Shown: positions 1 through 12,527, numbered from the stretch's first letter. The stretch: 64,000 bases of DNA from Calliopsis andreniformis (GCF_051401765.1 NW_027480542.1:1178001-1242000); one strand, 5' to 3'. Notes: generated by a model from the letters alone, not told the origin. A program made the numbers and translations.

Positions 1-1257
1 AGTCTGCCTTCTCTGAGGCAACCATTTATTAGGTTTTTAATCATGTTCGTTTCTTTTTTAGCAAGCCATTTTATCAGCGCAGGAGGTATTCCATCGCATC
101 CAGGAGCTTTTTTAATTTTCAGGTTCTTCGCCGCATTTAGGATTTCTTCATTAGTCCGGTTCATCATTCAGGTAAGTATCATTTTCATTCTTTCTTATCT
201 CATTGTACATTTTTTCTTCATATTTTTCCAGGTATTTCAGATCGTCCTCGTCACCAGGGAACAATGTCTTTATAATCTCACGCGCTCTACTATTTCCAAG
301 TCTTGGACTCGGAAGTTTACTCTTAAGTCTGTTTATAGTTAGTTTATAGGACTTGCCTCATATATCTTTGTCTAAATCATCACATAGGCTCTTCCACCAT
401 TCAACCTTACTATCTGATATCGTATACTATAACACTTTCCGTTTTTCCTTATGTTCTTTCTCTAAAACTTGCCAATTTGTTTTCTGTTTCTTTCTGGCTC
501 TCTGAAACCTTCTTCTGGCTGCATTCATGTTTTTCCTTTTTTCACTAATCTGTATATTCCACCAGGGGTTTGCTCTACGTTTCTGTGGATAGATGCTCTT
601 CCTCTTCATTGATTCCCCGCATGTCAATAGGGTGGCTCTCAAGGTTTCACACACTCTTCCAAAAGACATCATACAATCACTTGTACGCGGCGTCTCATTG
701 TTTACCAGGTAAGCATCCAAACACTCAATAAAACGTTCTTCATTAAAGGTTTCAAACGACCATGGTCTAAACGCAGCATCGTCTATCACACTATTTTCTG
801 TCATCCGTATAACATGAGTTACATACTTATGGTCTGAACTTAGGTCCTGTTCTATTACTTTACTTATTTTAACTTCCTTAAGGGTTTTTACATCACAGCT
901 AATAATGTCAATTTTAGATGTTTTACTATTTTTCTCAAACGTGTGACCACCATCAGTTATTATTGGGACCAATCTCATGTCTTCGTGAGCTTCAAGAAGT
1001 ATGTTACCGCGGCTATTTGTTTTATCAGAACCCCATGCTGGCTGTTTAGCATTTAAATCTCCCATTAGTGAAAAACGATCTTTATTCGCTCTTCTTATCT
1101 TTACTATCTCTTTAACTATTTCACAAAATTTGGTAATACCACTATTTGGGGAGATATAAGCGCTAATCATCACGATATTTTCTACATTTGTACCCACAAA
1201 ACCTTCTCCGCATATAAGATCTTCATCGTTACAGCCTATGCCGTTATACTTAGTGAA
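1..1257 (-). pseudogene. R1-clade non-LTR retrotransposon ORF2 fragment (element B)
   Basis: C-terminal part of an APE-type endonuclease followed by the start of a reverse transcriptase. The endonuclease is recognisable by AYISPN, GDLNAKQPAWGS, GGHTFEKNSKTSKID and SSDHKYV, and is followed by the NPWWN linker typical of R1-clade ORF2. A long open stretch covers 427-1197. The same frame then continues leftward through a TAG (next to 427) and a TGA where relatives have the tryptophan of DIWGxPYK. RT finger sequence with KKAPGCDGIP is reached close to the left edge, beyond which the element runs out of the window. The 5' side is truncated at 1257, where endonuclease sequence gives way directly to telomeric repeats. 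The family is close to C, D and E. It is inactive because of truncation and two nonsense codons; the clade call is firm. Confidence 0.85.
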
Positions 1258-1272
1258 GACCTAACCCAGACC
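1258..1272 (-). repeat. Telomeric repeat remnant (TTAGGTCTGGG type) between B and A1
   Basis: Reads GACCTAACCCAGACC on +, about 1.4 units of an 11-bp repeat whose G-rich strand is minus. It lies exactly between the truncated 5' end of B and the 3' end of A1. The last TA of A1 is shared with the motif, so the exact breakpoint is ambiguous by two bases. Confidence 0.75.
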
Positions 1273-1299
1273 TATGCTGATTATGCTGATTATGCTAAC
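1273..1299 (-). repeat. 3'-terminal 9-bp tandem repeats of A1
   Basis: Three tandem copies of TATGCTGAT on + (the last is TATGCTAAC) form the extreme 3' end of A1 in place of a poly(A) tail. A2 has an analogous but different 9-mer at 17506-17532. Short terminal tandem repeats rather than poly(A) are known from I and LOA group elements. Confidence 0.75.
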
Positions 1300-2939
1300 T
1301 GTCACGGGGGGAGTGATCACCGGTGTGACTCCCAGGCCACTATCAGACTTGGTACGTCCGATTTCACACCGAAGCATGGAGGCAATAACCCGTTCCTACC
1401 CTCAACCCTAGCTTCCGTTTCACCCCTGCTTTACTGGCCCGGGCCTATGCAGACTGTACCTTCAGCCGGGGGTACGCCCTCATCGAAGTTCGTGCCATGG
1501 TTCGTCCCTGTTCGTAGCTAAGAGTGGTGTAAGACGTTGGGCCAACCGAACTTCTCAGACGCATTCGAGTCCTGCTAAGAACCCGATCTTGACTTACGTC
1601 AAATCGCTGCGAATTCGTCCTCGATCGAAGCCTCCCTACGCTATCCTCCGTTACACAAAATTTCCCCGTGCGCGCGACCTAGGACCAGCTACCCTGGTGC
1701 CTTCCTCCCTCGACTAATCTTCGCCCCACCCGTTGTCGAGCCAACTGAATTTCGCCGAAATCATCTCATCGACCATCTCAGCTGACCTTGCGTCTTTCGA
1801 CCGAGCTATTGATGATATCAGTTCCGTCAGTGTTTTTGACGCGTCTGTTTTTCCCAAACTCTACCCTCCAACCCCCCCTTATGCCCAGAGACGCAGAAAG
1901 CTCCCCCCCTCCCTTTGACGGATAAGCAACTTTAGTTCCCCTCATCCCCACGGTATCGACCCCCCCACCCTTTTTCCCCCATCCCCTCGCGTGCTTTTAC
2001 TCCCTATGCTCTAGCTCCTCTAAGTCCCTGTCTACCTACCATTCCCCTGGAGGCTTCCGATCTCAAAATTCGCAGCTCGTTCGTTGAATCTCTACAGTGC
2101 TGAGATGAGGTGTAAACCTTCCCCATCTCCGGCCTCTGTACTTCTTCCCTTTTTTAGGAAGGCATTTCCTTTCGGAATCCTCATGTCCTTTCGGACAGGT
2201 AACTTGGATTTGGCTCCCCGTCTTCACGGCTCGCCGCCTCCATTTCTCATATGTAGGATGCGCAACGTATGTCAAGTAGAGAGAGAATTTCTAGGACAGA
2301 CTCCTCGTCCCTATGTTTCTATGGAACTATGGGACAATTTGTTTCGGAGTTTCATGGACCCTCCCCCGCTCCTATGTTTCACCTTTCACAGCTTAACTAT
2401 GGAGCGGGCGATTCGCAGGATTCAGGAGTCATCTAGATCTATACTTTGCCTTCCCAAAGGTTCGTTATGATTCTAGATTATCCCGTGGATCGGATACAAG
2501 CTCTACTCCTTGTCTATTCTTCAGCATTGCTGCCTAGATTTGACTCAGTTTCGTTAAGGACGCGTTTGATTCTAAGACAGGTGACTCTCTCTACCCTCCC
2601 GTTACGCATCTTATCCCTCCTTCTCTTTTTTTTTTCAGATGTTCACTGCTTTCCAGGTATATTTATTTTGACGCGTTGACACAATATTCTCGTTAAACGT
2701 TCCATTTATTTATTTCTTCTCTTATAAATACAAGTTTCTTGTTCTTGTTACTAGTACGTGCGCTTCCTTATTTTCTCCTTACAATTGTTCATTCCATTGG
2801 CTACCTATCGTCATTCCTTACTCTATTCACATGCTCTTGTTTAAGTGTATACTTCCAATCATTTATTCGTTCTATCTATATTTTATTGTGACATTCTAAT
2901 GTTGCACACACCCGCGGTGTCCCTATTCTATTATTATTA
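1300..2939 (-). other. Terminal part of the A1 3' UTR, GC-rich, conserved with A2
   Basis: No gene seen. About 1.3 kb is clearly similar to 17533-18840 of A2: shared blocks include CCGGTGTGACTCCCAGGCCA, GACGTTGGGCCAA and ACCTAGGACCAGCTA-like runs. Near the end there is an imperfect palindrome around TCACCGGTG flanked by GGAGT and ACTCC. On + the stretch ends in a pyrimidine tract with TTTTTTTTTTCAG near 2630, then becomes AT-rich up to the palindromic insertion. Confidence 0.6.
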
Positions 2940-4022
2940 CACTGTTCAACACGGGTCTGATTTTGTAACCGTGAATAAACATTTCCTTTAGATTTCGACG
3001 TCCTGATTACGAATCTGCAAACCGTTTTTTTCCAGAACGTACAGTTTTTGAAAAAATCAATTTTAAAAAAAATGACAAATTTTCAACTTTGGGATTTTTC
3101 TGTGCTTTTGCCGTAGTAGTTATTTAGTTACTCTTTGCACGAAATGATTCTGTGGACTCTCCCGAATAAAATAATATAAATATTTATTAGATTATAAACA
3201 TCGAAATAGGTTTAAATAGCAATTAAAGTAAAAAGGACACCTAAAATGCACCCATTTTTGCTGATATTTTTCACTTTATTTCAAAAAGTAAGGGTTTAGG
3301 AGAAAATGTGACCATACCACGCGATAGAGCAAACCTTTCTACTAAGGGAAGCATCAAGCAAATGTTCAAAATTATTTTTGTTTTCAATATAGAAATAAAA
3401 TAGTTTGGCGAAACGCGCGGCGGCGACAGTGGTACTCAATGACGGCGGCGCGCGCCGGTGGACGCCTGGCCTATCGCCTGCCGTTCCGCGGACCCTATAC
3501 ACATTGACGTCATTGAGTACCTCTGTCTCCGGCGCGCGTTTCGTCAAACTATTTTATTTCTATATTGAAAACAAAAGTAATTTTGGACATTCGCCTGATG
3601 CCTTCCTTAGTAGAAAGGTTAGCTCTATCGCGTGGTATAGTCAAATTTTCTCCTAGACCCTTACTTTTTGAAAGAAAGTGAAAAATATCAGCAAAAATGC
3701 GTGCGTTTTGGGTGTCCTTTTCATTTTAATTGTTATTTAAACCTATTTCGATGTTTATAATCTAATAACTATTTATATTATTTTATTCGGGAGAGTTCAC
3801 AGAATCATTTCGTGCAAAGAGCAACTAAATAACTATTACGGCAAAAGCACAGAAAAATCCCAAAGTTGAAAATTTGTCATTTTTTTCAAAATTGATTTTT
3901 TCAAAATCTGTACGTTCTGGAAAAAAACGGTTTGCAGATTCGTAATCAGCATGTTGAAATCTATAATAAATGTTTATTCACGTTTACAAAATCGAAAAAA
4001 AGTCAAAATTTGTTGAACAGTG
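2940..4022. mobile_element. Palindromic (foldback) non-autonomous DNA element, 1083 bp
   Basis: Two arms of roughly 500 bp are imperfect reverse complements of each other, meeting at a GC-rich centre near 3440-3520. Ends are CACTGTTCAAC at 2940 and GTTGAACAGTG ending at 4022. The flanks read TTATTA on both sides, compatible with a 3-bp TTA (or 6-bp TTATTA) target-site duplication. It has no transposase; the short ORFs inside are mirror images of one another caused by the palindrome. A TTA duplication would fit PIF/Harbinger, but the CACTG end is also CACTA-like, so the superfamily is left open. Confidence 0.8.
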
Positions 4023-4696
4023 TTATTATTCTTGCTACATTTTTCTTTTTTTTCCCCCCTATCTCGATCTCCTTTCATTTCTTTCCTCCCCATCAATAAA
4101 ATTCACCTCTGTTCTATTTCATTATTATTATTATCTAGTTCTATCCTCGGTAACAATCTTTACCATCTCTATTTTACATTAACATTTCCTTTATCTTATC
4201 TACTCATCGTGCCATATTTATTTATCTATTTCTCCTCTTTCCGTAAAATACTATATTTATATAAGCATATATCATATTCTAATCAATCATACATTCTGGT
4301 TCTCCGGAAAAGTTTTTTTTTCAGCTAATTTATTTATATTACATTGTTCTATTTCATTTTATTATTCTATTGTCCCGCCCACCTATTAAATTTACATTCC
4401 CGTTCTCTTAGTTTTACGCATCCTTCTTCTTTTCCTTTCCTGATCCTTCCCGGTTCCTTCCTGCCCTCGGGCTGTCCCTTTCCTTTGGTTCTCGTCCTTG
4501 TCCCATTCCTATTCCTAGTCCTGCATACCCTTCCTTCTGTCTGTTTCCTTTCGCTTCTTTTCCTTCTGTTCCTCCTCTCGTTTCGCAAGTCCGTCCTTGC
4601 CTCCCCTCTCTCCAGCTGGCTGAAAACATTGAACACATATCAACACTCTATTTCTTTAGTTCTTGCCTTTGCTCGTACCCTTTGGCTTTATGGTGA

Positions 4697-4817
4697 CGGG
4701 AGCCCCGACCTCGCCCCCATCCGTGAGTCCCCCCAGGATCGCAAGATCCTATCATCCCGAAGGATGATCTGAACTTAGTGAAGCCCTTGTCGGCCACCAC
4801 CCAGTCGGACTCTCCGT
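4697..4817 (-). promoter_or_regulatory. 3'-UTR double-hairpin module, A1 distal copy
   Basis: Bounded on + by CCCCGACCTCGCCC and GGACTCTCCG. It contains two adjacent perfect stems: AGGATC/GATCCT at 4735-4750 and ATCATCC/GGATGAT at 4751-4768. On the sense (minus) RNA the second stem closes on a C(UUCG)G tetraloop. Five further copies occur in this window, always in A-type 3' UTRs. A role in RT or ORF1 recognition of the RNA is inferred. Confidence 0.75.
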
Positions 4818-5524
4818 TCTGAATCTTACCCTTGGGAACTGGTCCGGATATCTCCACAGACCAGTCCCTGTTCCGTGTTCCTCTCGTTTCCTAATGTCCT
4901 TCTTCCACCTTGTCTTGCTCTCCTGTCCCTCTCTTGTGCCATTCCTTGCTTCTCTCCATCTGGAACACAACTTCTTCTCTTCCCCATTAGTACCCATTTC
5001 TGTTCTCCTATCCTCTTAACCTCCTACAAATTCAAACGACTGATTAGACATATCATTCATGTGCATTGATTCTTTGGAAATCCCTTATCCCTTGTACGCT
5101 CTATGTTCCATCAATATCTCACTAAGCTCGTGTATATATTATTTGTCCATCTATATTTATTTATTTATTATTTGCATGCTCGTGTATATTTATATATATG
5201 TTTATGTTTTCGCATAACCAGTTCTTACATAAAGTTCCCTCCAACATTCTCTCCTTTATTTACAAAAACTTCTTTTTTTTTTTTACATTTGTTCAAACTC
5301 CTCTCCTTTCCCTTCCTTCTCTTCTCCTTTTCTTTCTCCTTGTCCTTTTCTGTTCTCCCTCTTCCGCCCTGCTCTTTTCCTCGTTTCTCCTGCTTCTCCC
5401 GACTGCTTTGATGAAGTCCTCCTGGTCGTCTCTACTCGACCTCCTCCTCCGCTTCCTCGTTCGCTGCAAACAGTGCAAATTATTATTTCCTCTGTCTTTC
5501 TCACCTTTATGTCCAATGCGATGA

Positions 5525-5654
5525 CAGCCCCGACCTCGCCCTCATCCGTGAATCCCCCTAGGATCCGATTGATCCTATCATCCCCGAGGTTGATCTAAAC
5601 TTAGTGAAGGCCTCCACCTTTCAGTCGAGGCCACCACCTAGTTAGACTCTCCGT
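5525..5654 (-). promoter_or_regulatory. 3'-UTR double-hairpin module, A1 proximal copy
   Basis: The same module just after the ORF2 stop. Stem 1 is AGGATC/GATCCT with a 5-nt loop at 5560-5576. Stem 2 at 5577-5594 has one mismatch. It lies about 820 bp from the distal copy, a spacing also found in H and in A2 once the nested LTR is discounted. Confidence 0.7.
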
Positions 5655-5676
5655 TTGCCCTCTTCCCTCCTTTACC

Positions 5677-8600
5677 TTAACCTGGTCGCTTCCAGGGATT
5701 GACTTCCAGCATAAATTTTGCCAGCATGTCCAGTTTCATACCTTTAACTTCCTCCGTTTCTATGAGGTGTTTCCCTAGGTGTTTATACCTTCTCTCCATC
5801 AATCTGGTGCACCTGCATATTATGTGCGCGCTACTCTCCTCCTCTCTTTTGCAGCAGCTGCACATCATGCCTTTCAGTTGCTTCATCCTACTCAGGTGGA
5901 GCTTTAGTTGCGCATGTCCTGTTAACAGTCCCGCCATCAGTCTGCATTTGCCTTTGTCCATTGCGATCAGGTTCTTGGCATATTTCTATCCCGGCTCTTC
6001 TCCCAGTATCTCTTTTGCCTCTCTGCATCCTTCCGTTTCCTCCCATCTCCTCTTCCTCTGCTCCATTGCCCAGTCCTTGATAGCCGTTTTCACCGTGAGG
6101 GTCGACATTGGCAGGTATGGCTCTGCTCCCGTTGGAACCTCATCCAACCCCTGGTTTGCCAGCTTATCTGCCATTTCATTTCCTTCAATTCCCTCGTGTC
6201 CTAGCACCCACAGTAGCACGATTTTGTTACCTCTTCCTGCTAGATCATTTATCCTCTTCTTGCATTCCATCACTGATATCGATTTATGTGCCGATTTACT
6301 CAGTACCTTCAGTGCCGCCTGGCTGTCCGAACATATGGCGATCCTCCTGTGCCTGGTATCTCTTTCCATCAGCATTTCCGCGCAGTCCTGTATCGCCATT
6401 ACCTCTGCCTGAAAACCGTTGCCAGTTTCCTCAGCTTCAGTACCCTTCTGTCTGTACCGTCTTCGTTTGTCCAGGCCGCTCCTGTGATGCCCTCCTTCCT
6501 TGAACCATCCGTATACCATATCTGATGGAACTCTCTCATGACCTTTTTCTTGTCCTTCCAACTCACCTTGCTACCAATCTGAATCTGGAATTTCTTCTGG
6601 AACATGAACTCCAGTACCTTGTTATCTTGTCTCATACTTACTAGTTCTCTTATAGCTTCATTTCCTTCCACCTTTAATATGGAGCTATGTCCAAAGTCCG
6701 TCTCTTTCCACACGTTCCACGTTACCAACCTATGCGCCGTCTTGATTGCCAGCGTTTTAATCTTGACATCCAGCGGCTCCATTCCTGCCACCACTTCCGC
6801 CGCCCTCGTAGGTGTTGTACTTAATGTACCTAAAATTCTCTTCAACGCCAGTCCTTGTAACCCATCCAGTTTATCCTTGACTGTCCTCATATTAGCCGCT
6901 TCCCACCATGCAATGCTACCAAACATTAGCCTAGGGAGCACGATCGCCTCGTACATCCATTTTGTCGTCGCCGGTGTGAGGCCCCACGTAGAACCTACCA
7001 CCCTGCCCAGCATTGCCAAATTTGCTTTAGCCTTACTAACCTGTTTAAAGATATGTTTTCTCCAGGTCAGCCTCTCATTTAACCATACCCCTAGATACTT
7101 CACCTCCTTTGTGAATTCCAGCACTTGTCCCTTGTACCTTAGGTCCGTGATAATTGGCCTATTTATCTTCCTTGTAAACAGTATCGTCTCCATCTTAGTT
7201 GAATACACCGACAGTCCCGTCCTCATACCCCAGTGCTCCAGCACCTGTAACGCCTTTCTCGCCCTACAAGTAACAATCAATACGTTCTTTCTGTTGCCAG
7301 GAACGTTACGTCATCGGCGTACGCCAATACCGCTACACCGCTCTTTTCAAGCCGGTGTAGGAGATTATCCACTGCCAGGCACCATAATAGTGGCGGCAGG
7401 ATTCCCTCTTGAGGGCAGCCCCTGTTCACGAAACCTTTCGTGATCGTTACCCCTTTGCAATTCCCTGGTGGTTAACATATTGTTAGTCCACCGGATGATA
7501 TAATCGTTTTCTCCAAATTCCTTTAGAGCTTCGACTATTAGCTCTGTGGATGTTTGATTAAACGCCCCTTCAATGTCCACGAAACATGCTATCGTCAACA
7601 GTTTCTTCTTCATTGCCTCCTCCACTTGACCCAGTAAATTATGCAAGGCCACCTGTACCGAATGCCTTATTCTAAAGGCATGCTGTTTGCTATGCAACGG
7701 CTTCGCCGTCAACGTTACCTCCTTCATGTACCTGTCCACCAATCTTTCCAACATCTTTAACAGAAATGACGTCAGACTGATGGGCCGGTTTGCCTTTGGG
7801 ACCGCGTAATCTGTTTTCCCTGGCTTCGGGATGAAGGTTATCCTGGTCACCTTCCATGACCTTGGTATTACTCCCAATGCCAGGCTTGCTCTCATGATCT
7901 TCTCAATATACTCCTTGATGTGTCGCATTGCCACTTTTATCATTTTAGTGTAGATCCCATCTACCCCCGGCGTTTTATATGGTAAGAATGAACTTATCGC
8001 CCATTCGATTCTTTCCGGTCTTACCACCTTACTCGCGATCTCCCATCCTGGTCTATTTAAAGCGTGCCGAGTACTCCTCTCCTCCTCGCTTTCCTGCATC
8101 TCTAGAGGCGTCCCGCTATATCCAGGGAAATGCTCTCTTATCAACATATCCAGACATTCCTCATCCGTTTCCGTATATGTTCCATCCTCCCTCCTAAGTG
8201 CTCCCAATTGTTCCCTAGTTCCGTTGCTCAGCATCTTGCTGAGTCTCGTTGCTTCTGTGACTCCGTTTATATTTGCACAGAATTCCTTGCAAGATTCCCT
8301 TTTCACCACTATCACTTTTCGCTTGAATACCCTTGTCTGCTCCTTTACGTTTCTCCATCTCGCCACTCCTCCTTTCCTTTTGGCTATCTTAATTCTCTTC
8401 TTAATCTCCTTCTGCTCTCTTTCCAACGCCGTGTTCCACCATGGTATCACTATCTTCCCCCTTATTTCTACTTCCTCCGTCGTTTCCTCCCAGGATTCCC
8501 TCAGGATTCGTGTCAGCGTGTCCACTGTCTCGTTCAGTTCTTCCTCATTCGCGTATCTCTTGGTGAACTCACCTTTCCTTTCTTCCACTCTTTCCGTGTA

Positions 8601-10196
8601 CCTCTTCCAATTCGTTGATCTCGAATTTCTCCTTTTTTCTAACTCTTGTTGCTTCCCAATTTCCAGCTCGTACCTGACATGTTTGTGATCTGAGAAAGAC
8701 ACATCGTTACTCACCCTCCACCCCTTGACTCTTCCTGCCAGGCTCTGTGAGCACATCGTCACATCCAATACTTCACGCCTCAGCATAGTCTCGAACGTGA
8801 ATTTTCCTCCCGTGCTTAGCATCACCTGTCCATTGCCTAAAACAAATCCCATCAGCTCCTCCCCCTTCACATCTGTTACCGTTGTAACGAGTGAGAGGAA
8901 GGCCGCGAACTCCCCACTCGAAGCCGCCCTGGTTCGCGCCGCGGCCGCCAGGCGGCGACCGCGGAATCCCGCGATCTCGCGAGTGAAACCGCGACACCGC
9001 AAGGATAAAAGGCGGGCAAGCCGAACCAAGAGGCAGAGCGTTCCAGCCACCGAGCGTGCACACAGCGAGCGATCCCGTGACAGCGCACAAGCTGGTTCTC
9101 TCTTTTTGTAAACAACTGTCCTCAGTCCTCCAGCGGACCCCTGGAGGTGGTGTTCAACCGCTCCTTGTGGTAATAACCGTGATCCTCGACGGGAGAGTTA
9201 CCTCTCCGCGTCAACAACCTCGGGTCTCTGTGCATCACCCGTGGCGTAGCCCGGTGGACACAGGGGACGGGCCCTTCGGCCAAGGTCAACGGGTGGCGTA
9301 GCCGCCGTGGCCTGTAGCGCCAACCTTCGACTCCGATCCCGATGATCCTACTCCCCTGCGTACTGTAAGCACAGCGTGGAGCAGCGGCTCCCAACATTCA
9401 CCGACACCGCCGTTGTGGATACCCGATCCTCTACCGCATACCGTAGGGAACAGCGGTTCCCAACCTACCGACGCGACTAACCGGGGAGCTACGACTCCCA
9501 ACGCGAGCGACTGGGTGGGACTCCCCGCTCCCCGCGAAGGAGCAGCGGCTCCCACTCCGAATCGTACACGAGGGGCATCCGGCCTCTCCCGCCGCGCGTT
9601 ACTAGAAAGAGAGCAATAAAGGACTGTTTAGAAACCAAGATATAGCTGACTCCCTTCATTCGCTACACGAACCCGGCGCCCGACTGAGGCGGCACCTTCT
9701 TCCTCGCTCCCCCTGGCGACCACGCACAGCGTGGTCACACCGTGCTGCTCCATTTCCTGTGCTTCGCATTGACATCCCCTCCTATGAGTATCTCCGCCCC
9801 TTTGTCCTGCACGTTTTCCATCAGTCTCTGTATGGCCTCTCCCGGTCTCTTCTCCGTTGAGTTCCATGGCGCATATAGTGATGCTATGTACATCGTTTTG
9901 TCCTCTCTTCCTCCTGTTTCCTTTATTTGGATTGTTATCACTGCCAGGTCCCGTATGTTGTATTGCCTCAACGTTGAGACCTCCAGTCCTTTCTTGGTGA
10001 GAATACAGGCCCTTGAATGTTTATTGTTTAGTGCCCATATCTTACCGATTAATCCCAAGCCCCTGATTCCTCCATGTGCCGTCCATGGTTCTTGTATTAG
10101 AGCCACATGGGTTCTGTCCCTTGCCATAGTCCTCGTCAGCGCTGCCGATGCCGCTTCGCTGTGATGTAGATTTATCTGTACTATTTCAAGGGACAT
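5677..10196 (-). pseudogene. A1 ORF2: endonuclease, reverse transcriptase, RNase H, CCHC (LOA-like)
   Basis: Starts at an ATG at 10196 with an endonuclease N-terminus (LEIVQINLHHSEAAS, then ALIQEPW and GGDVNAKHRKW). The endonuclease is split by a solo LTR at 8883-9739 and resumes with FSDHKHV. RT motifs follow: KTPGVDGIYTKMI, FIPKPGK, RPISLTSFLLKMLERL, HAFRIRHS, CFVDIEGAFNQTS, YADD near 7310 and VKYLGVWLNERLTW. RNase H is shown by WYTDGSRKEG, ICSDSQAAL and GHEGIEGNEMADKLANQG. A terminal knuckle CSCC-x8-H-x4-C precedes the stop at 5677. This is the polyprotein that copies the element RNA by target-primed reverse transcription. Several frameshifts (around 7280-7450, 6400-6560 and 5980) and a stop near the YADD motif make it inactive. 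Excising the LTR and one copy of its duplication restores the frame. Confidence 0.88.
8883..9739 (+). mobile_element. Solo LTR, family LTR-A, copy 1 (857 bp)
   Basis: Begins TGTAACGAG and ends GTGGTCACA, flanked by the 4-bp target duplication CCGT (8879-8882 and 9740-9743). A TATA-like ATAAAA lies at 9005-9010 and AATAAA at 9615-9620, giving + orientation. No internal retroelement genes are attached, so it is a solo LTR left by LTR-LTR recombination. It is very similar along its whole length to 45199-46057. It interrupts the endonuclease of A1. A Ty3/Gypsy-like or BEL-like origin is possible but not shown. Confidence 0.9.
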
Positions 10197-10600
10197 GATT
10201 GATGGTATCTGTAATAAAGTTAAATATTAGTATTTCTTCTTAATATTCGACCTTTTGTCACTTAATTTTACGTTGTTTACCATTCATCCTTCCCCTACTC
10301 CCTTTTCCTCCCTCATGCCTCCTTTCCTTACCTTCCGTTCCCTCCCTCCTTCATTCATCCCAATGAATTCCAATTTGCCTCTCTTTTTTTTTTTCTTTTT
10401 ATTTCCTGCTTACAACTTATTACAATTTTTGTCCTTAACCTAGACTTACTATTATTATTGTGTATTTATTCTTATCTCTATTATACTATACTATTACTTA
10501 TTCTAGAGAGGTATATATATATATATATTTTACGTCTTTGCATCTTTACATTTTGTTTTTTTTTTTTACATTTTATTCCTCCTCTTCGTCGTTTCTCTCT
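10197..10600 (-). other. A1 spacer between ORF1 and ORF2
   Basis: About 400 bp of AT-rich, pyrimidine-biased (on +) sequence, with TATATATATATA near 10512. No gene seen. Confidence 0.5.
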
Positions 10601-12001
10601 TCATCCTCTAATGTGAGTGAAGGACACTCTGGCTGCTCCTCCTCCTATGGGCAGCCTCCTGTCCCTCTGTTGTAACATCCGGAATGTCCGTGGCCCAATC
10701 TCGAAAATAAAATCCCTCCCCCTGCCTAAGGGACCTCCTTCCTTTACGAGCTTCCAATCTGCTACCCTGATTACTGGTGTATCGAATTTTAGCAATTTCG
10801 GCACCATTTCTCCTCTAATGGCCTGTAGTCCCACTGATGCTATGATTTTAATTTTTGTGTTTAGGATCTCCTGGTCCTCGGCTTTCAAAAAATATCCTGT
10901 TATGTCTTCCTCTTTCTCCGTCAACTCTTCATATAGCTTCCTAGCCCTTTCGTCCTTCCCATCTATTAGGAGGCCACCGTTCATCAATCCTGTCCTTTTT
11001 ATTTGGATGTGTCTGTTCCTTTCCATGCAAATTAATGCCACCGACGAGATGATTCTGTCCGTCTCATTTCGTAGTAATTTATTTGCCGCGGACCCCCTAG
11101 GCACCACGCAAAACTTGGTGCTCTTTCTCTTTGCTTCCTCTTTTCCCCCCTCCATGGCTTCACCTAGTCTCACTGGACCCTCTCCCTCTTCCTGCCTTCT
11201 TTCCTCCATCCTTTCGATCTTTCCTACTTTATTTACTTCCCCTACTCACGCCTCCTCCCTCTTTTCCTTCTCTCTTTCTTTTTCCCCTTCTCTCTCCTTT
11301 TCCTTCTCCTTCTCCCCCTCTCTCTCTTCTTCCCTTTCCTTTCCCTCTTCTCCTGCTTCCTTCGCCCTTCCTTGTTTCCCATTCTTATCGATTCCCTCCT
11401 GTTCACCTGCTTCCTCCTTTTTCCTTTTGTCCGTTCCTTCTTTCCTCCCATCTATCCCTTTCTCGTTCTTCCTCTCCTCCTTTCTCTCCTCCTCCTTCTT
11501 TCTCTTATATCCTTCCCCTACCTCCCTGTCGTCGATGATGACGATTATCTCTTCCTTCATCCTCCCGTCATCTCTCCTTTCCTCCCATTTTATCTCCTCC
11601 GTCTCTCTTCCCAGATACTCCGTCATAGTTTTATTCCTCCCTTCCCTGCTTCTTTTTTCCTTTCTTTCCCTCTTTTTACCTTTTGCCTCCGCCGATTTGG
11701 GGGGTAGCAAGAGCTTGCCCTTAATAAGGTCCCTAATGAACGCCTGTTTGGATGTGGACGGTCCCTCATCCTGAGCCCCATTCTCCTTTCCCCAAACCTC
11801 CACGGATCTTATCCTTGGTCCTGTTTTGTTCTCCTCCCTTTCATCTTTCTCCTCCTTGCTCGTCTATCTCTCTTCCTCCTTCTCTTCCATTTCTATCTCC
11901 CTGATCAGGGCTGCCTCTTCCTCCGCTTCCATCTCCATCTCCTCCTCAAAATATTTTGCCTCGTCTATTTGCAGAATGCAGTCGTCCGATTCAAAGTCCA
12001 T
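10601..12001 (-). pseudogene. A1 ORF1 (gag-like RNA-binding protein of LOA-type element)
   Basis: Starts with ATG at 12001 (MDFESDDCILQIDEAKYF) and stays in one frame to a stop at 10601. The frame is broken only by a TAG near 11865 and a TGA at 11246-11248. The N-terminal third is acidic, the middle is an extreme Lys/Glu/Arg-rich low-complexity stretch (about residues 120-255), and the C-terminal 200 residues are globular, ending in DWKLVKEG, FEIGPRTFRMLQQRDRRLPIGG and VSFTHIRG. This is the position and composition expected of a LINE ORF1 that packages element RNA, although no CCHC knuckles are visible. It lies 400 bp upstream of ORF2. The family assignment rests on position more than on motifs. 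Confidence 0.6.
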
Positions 12002-12495
12002 CTAAAAAGAAAAACTCTTCGAGTAGGAATTTCTAACTTACCACTTTCCCTTCCTTCTTTATGCTCCCTCCCCGCTCCGTATCTCTCCTCCTCCTCACTC
12101 CCTCCTCCTTTCCTCCTTCTACTCATGCATATTCTCCAAATCCTTTACCATGCATTCCTCGTTCCTTTCACTCCACTTGCCTATCTTCATTCTCTTCCAC
12201 TCCCTCCTCTCCACTCTCCCCAACTTCCTTCCTTCTTTCATTCATCCATACCATATTCTCCTCTTACTATATTGACATAATAGGTACTCTTGTTATTATA
12301 TCATGCATTTTTTTATTAATTTGTTTTACAACTTAGTTTCATTCAGCATATTCTTATGACCTAACTTCTACCCTTACTGTTCACACTCCCTATTCTTGTT
12401 CCCTTTTTCTATCAATCCATTAACCACCTAACGTCATCATTCTTATCTCTTCTCTTTCTATCCTTACCCCTAATTCTTACAACTAATCTTTATTA

Positions 12496-12527
<32 letters not shown>

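Larger units (their letters stand above)
4023..5676 (-). other. A1 3' UTR, purine-rich on the sense strand
   Basis: No gene seen. On + the stretch is strongly C/T-rich. It aligns by eye with H (about 62140-63446) across most of its length, including the blocks CCATTCCTATTCCTAGTCCTG and the run before GCTGGCTGAAAACATTGAAC. It carries two copies of the double-hairpin module listed separately. Hydrophobic + strand ORFs here only reflect pyrimidine bias. Confidence 0.65.

Noticed and set aside
3296..3656. Two mirror-image 83-codon ORFs with almost the same protein
   Set aside because: They are the two arms of the palindromic element read on opposite strands.
10617..11774. 385-codon + strand ORF rich in Ser, Pro and Phe
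   Set aside because: It is the antisense shadow of the purine-rich A1 ORF1. Similar hydrophobic + ORFs at 5699-6412, 6604-7443, 8130-8688 and 46896-47891 have the same cause.
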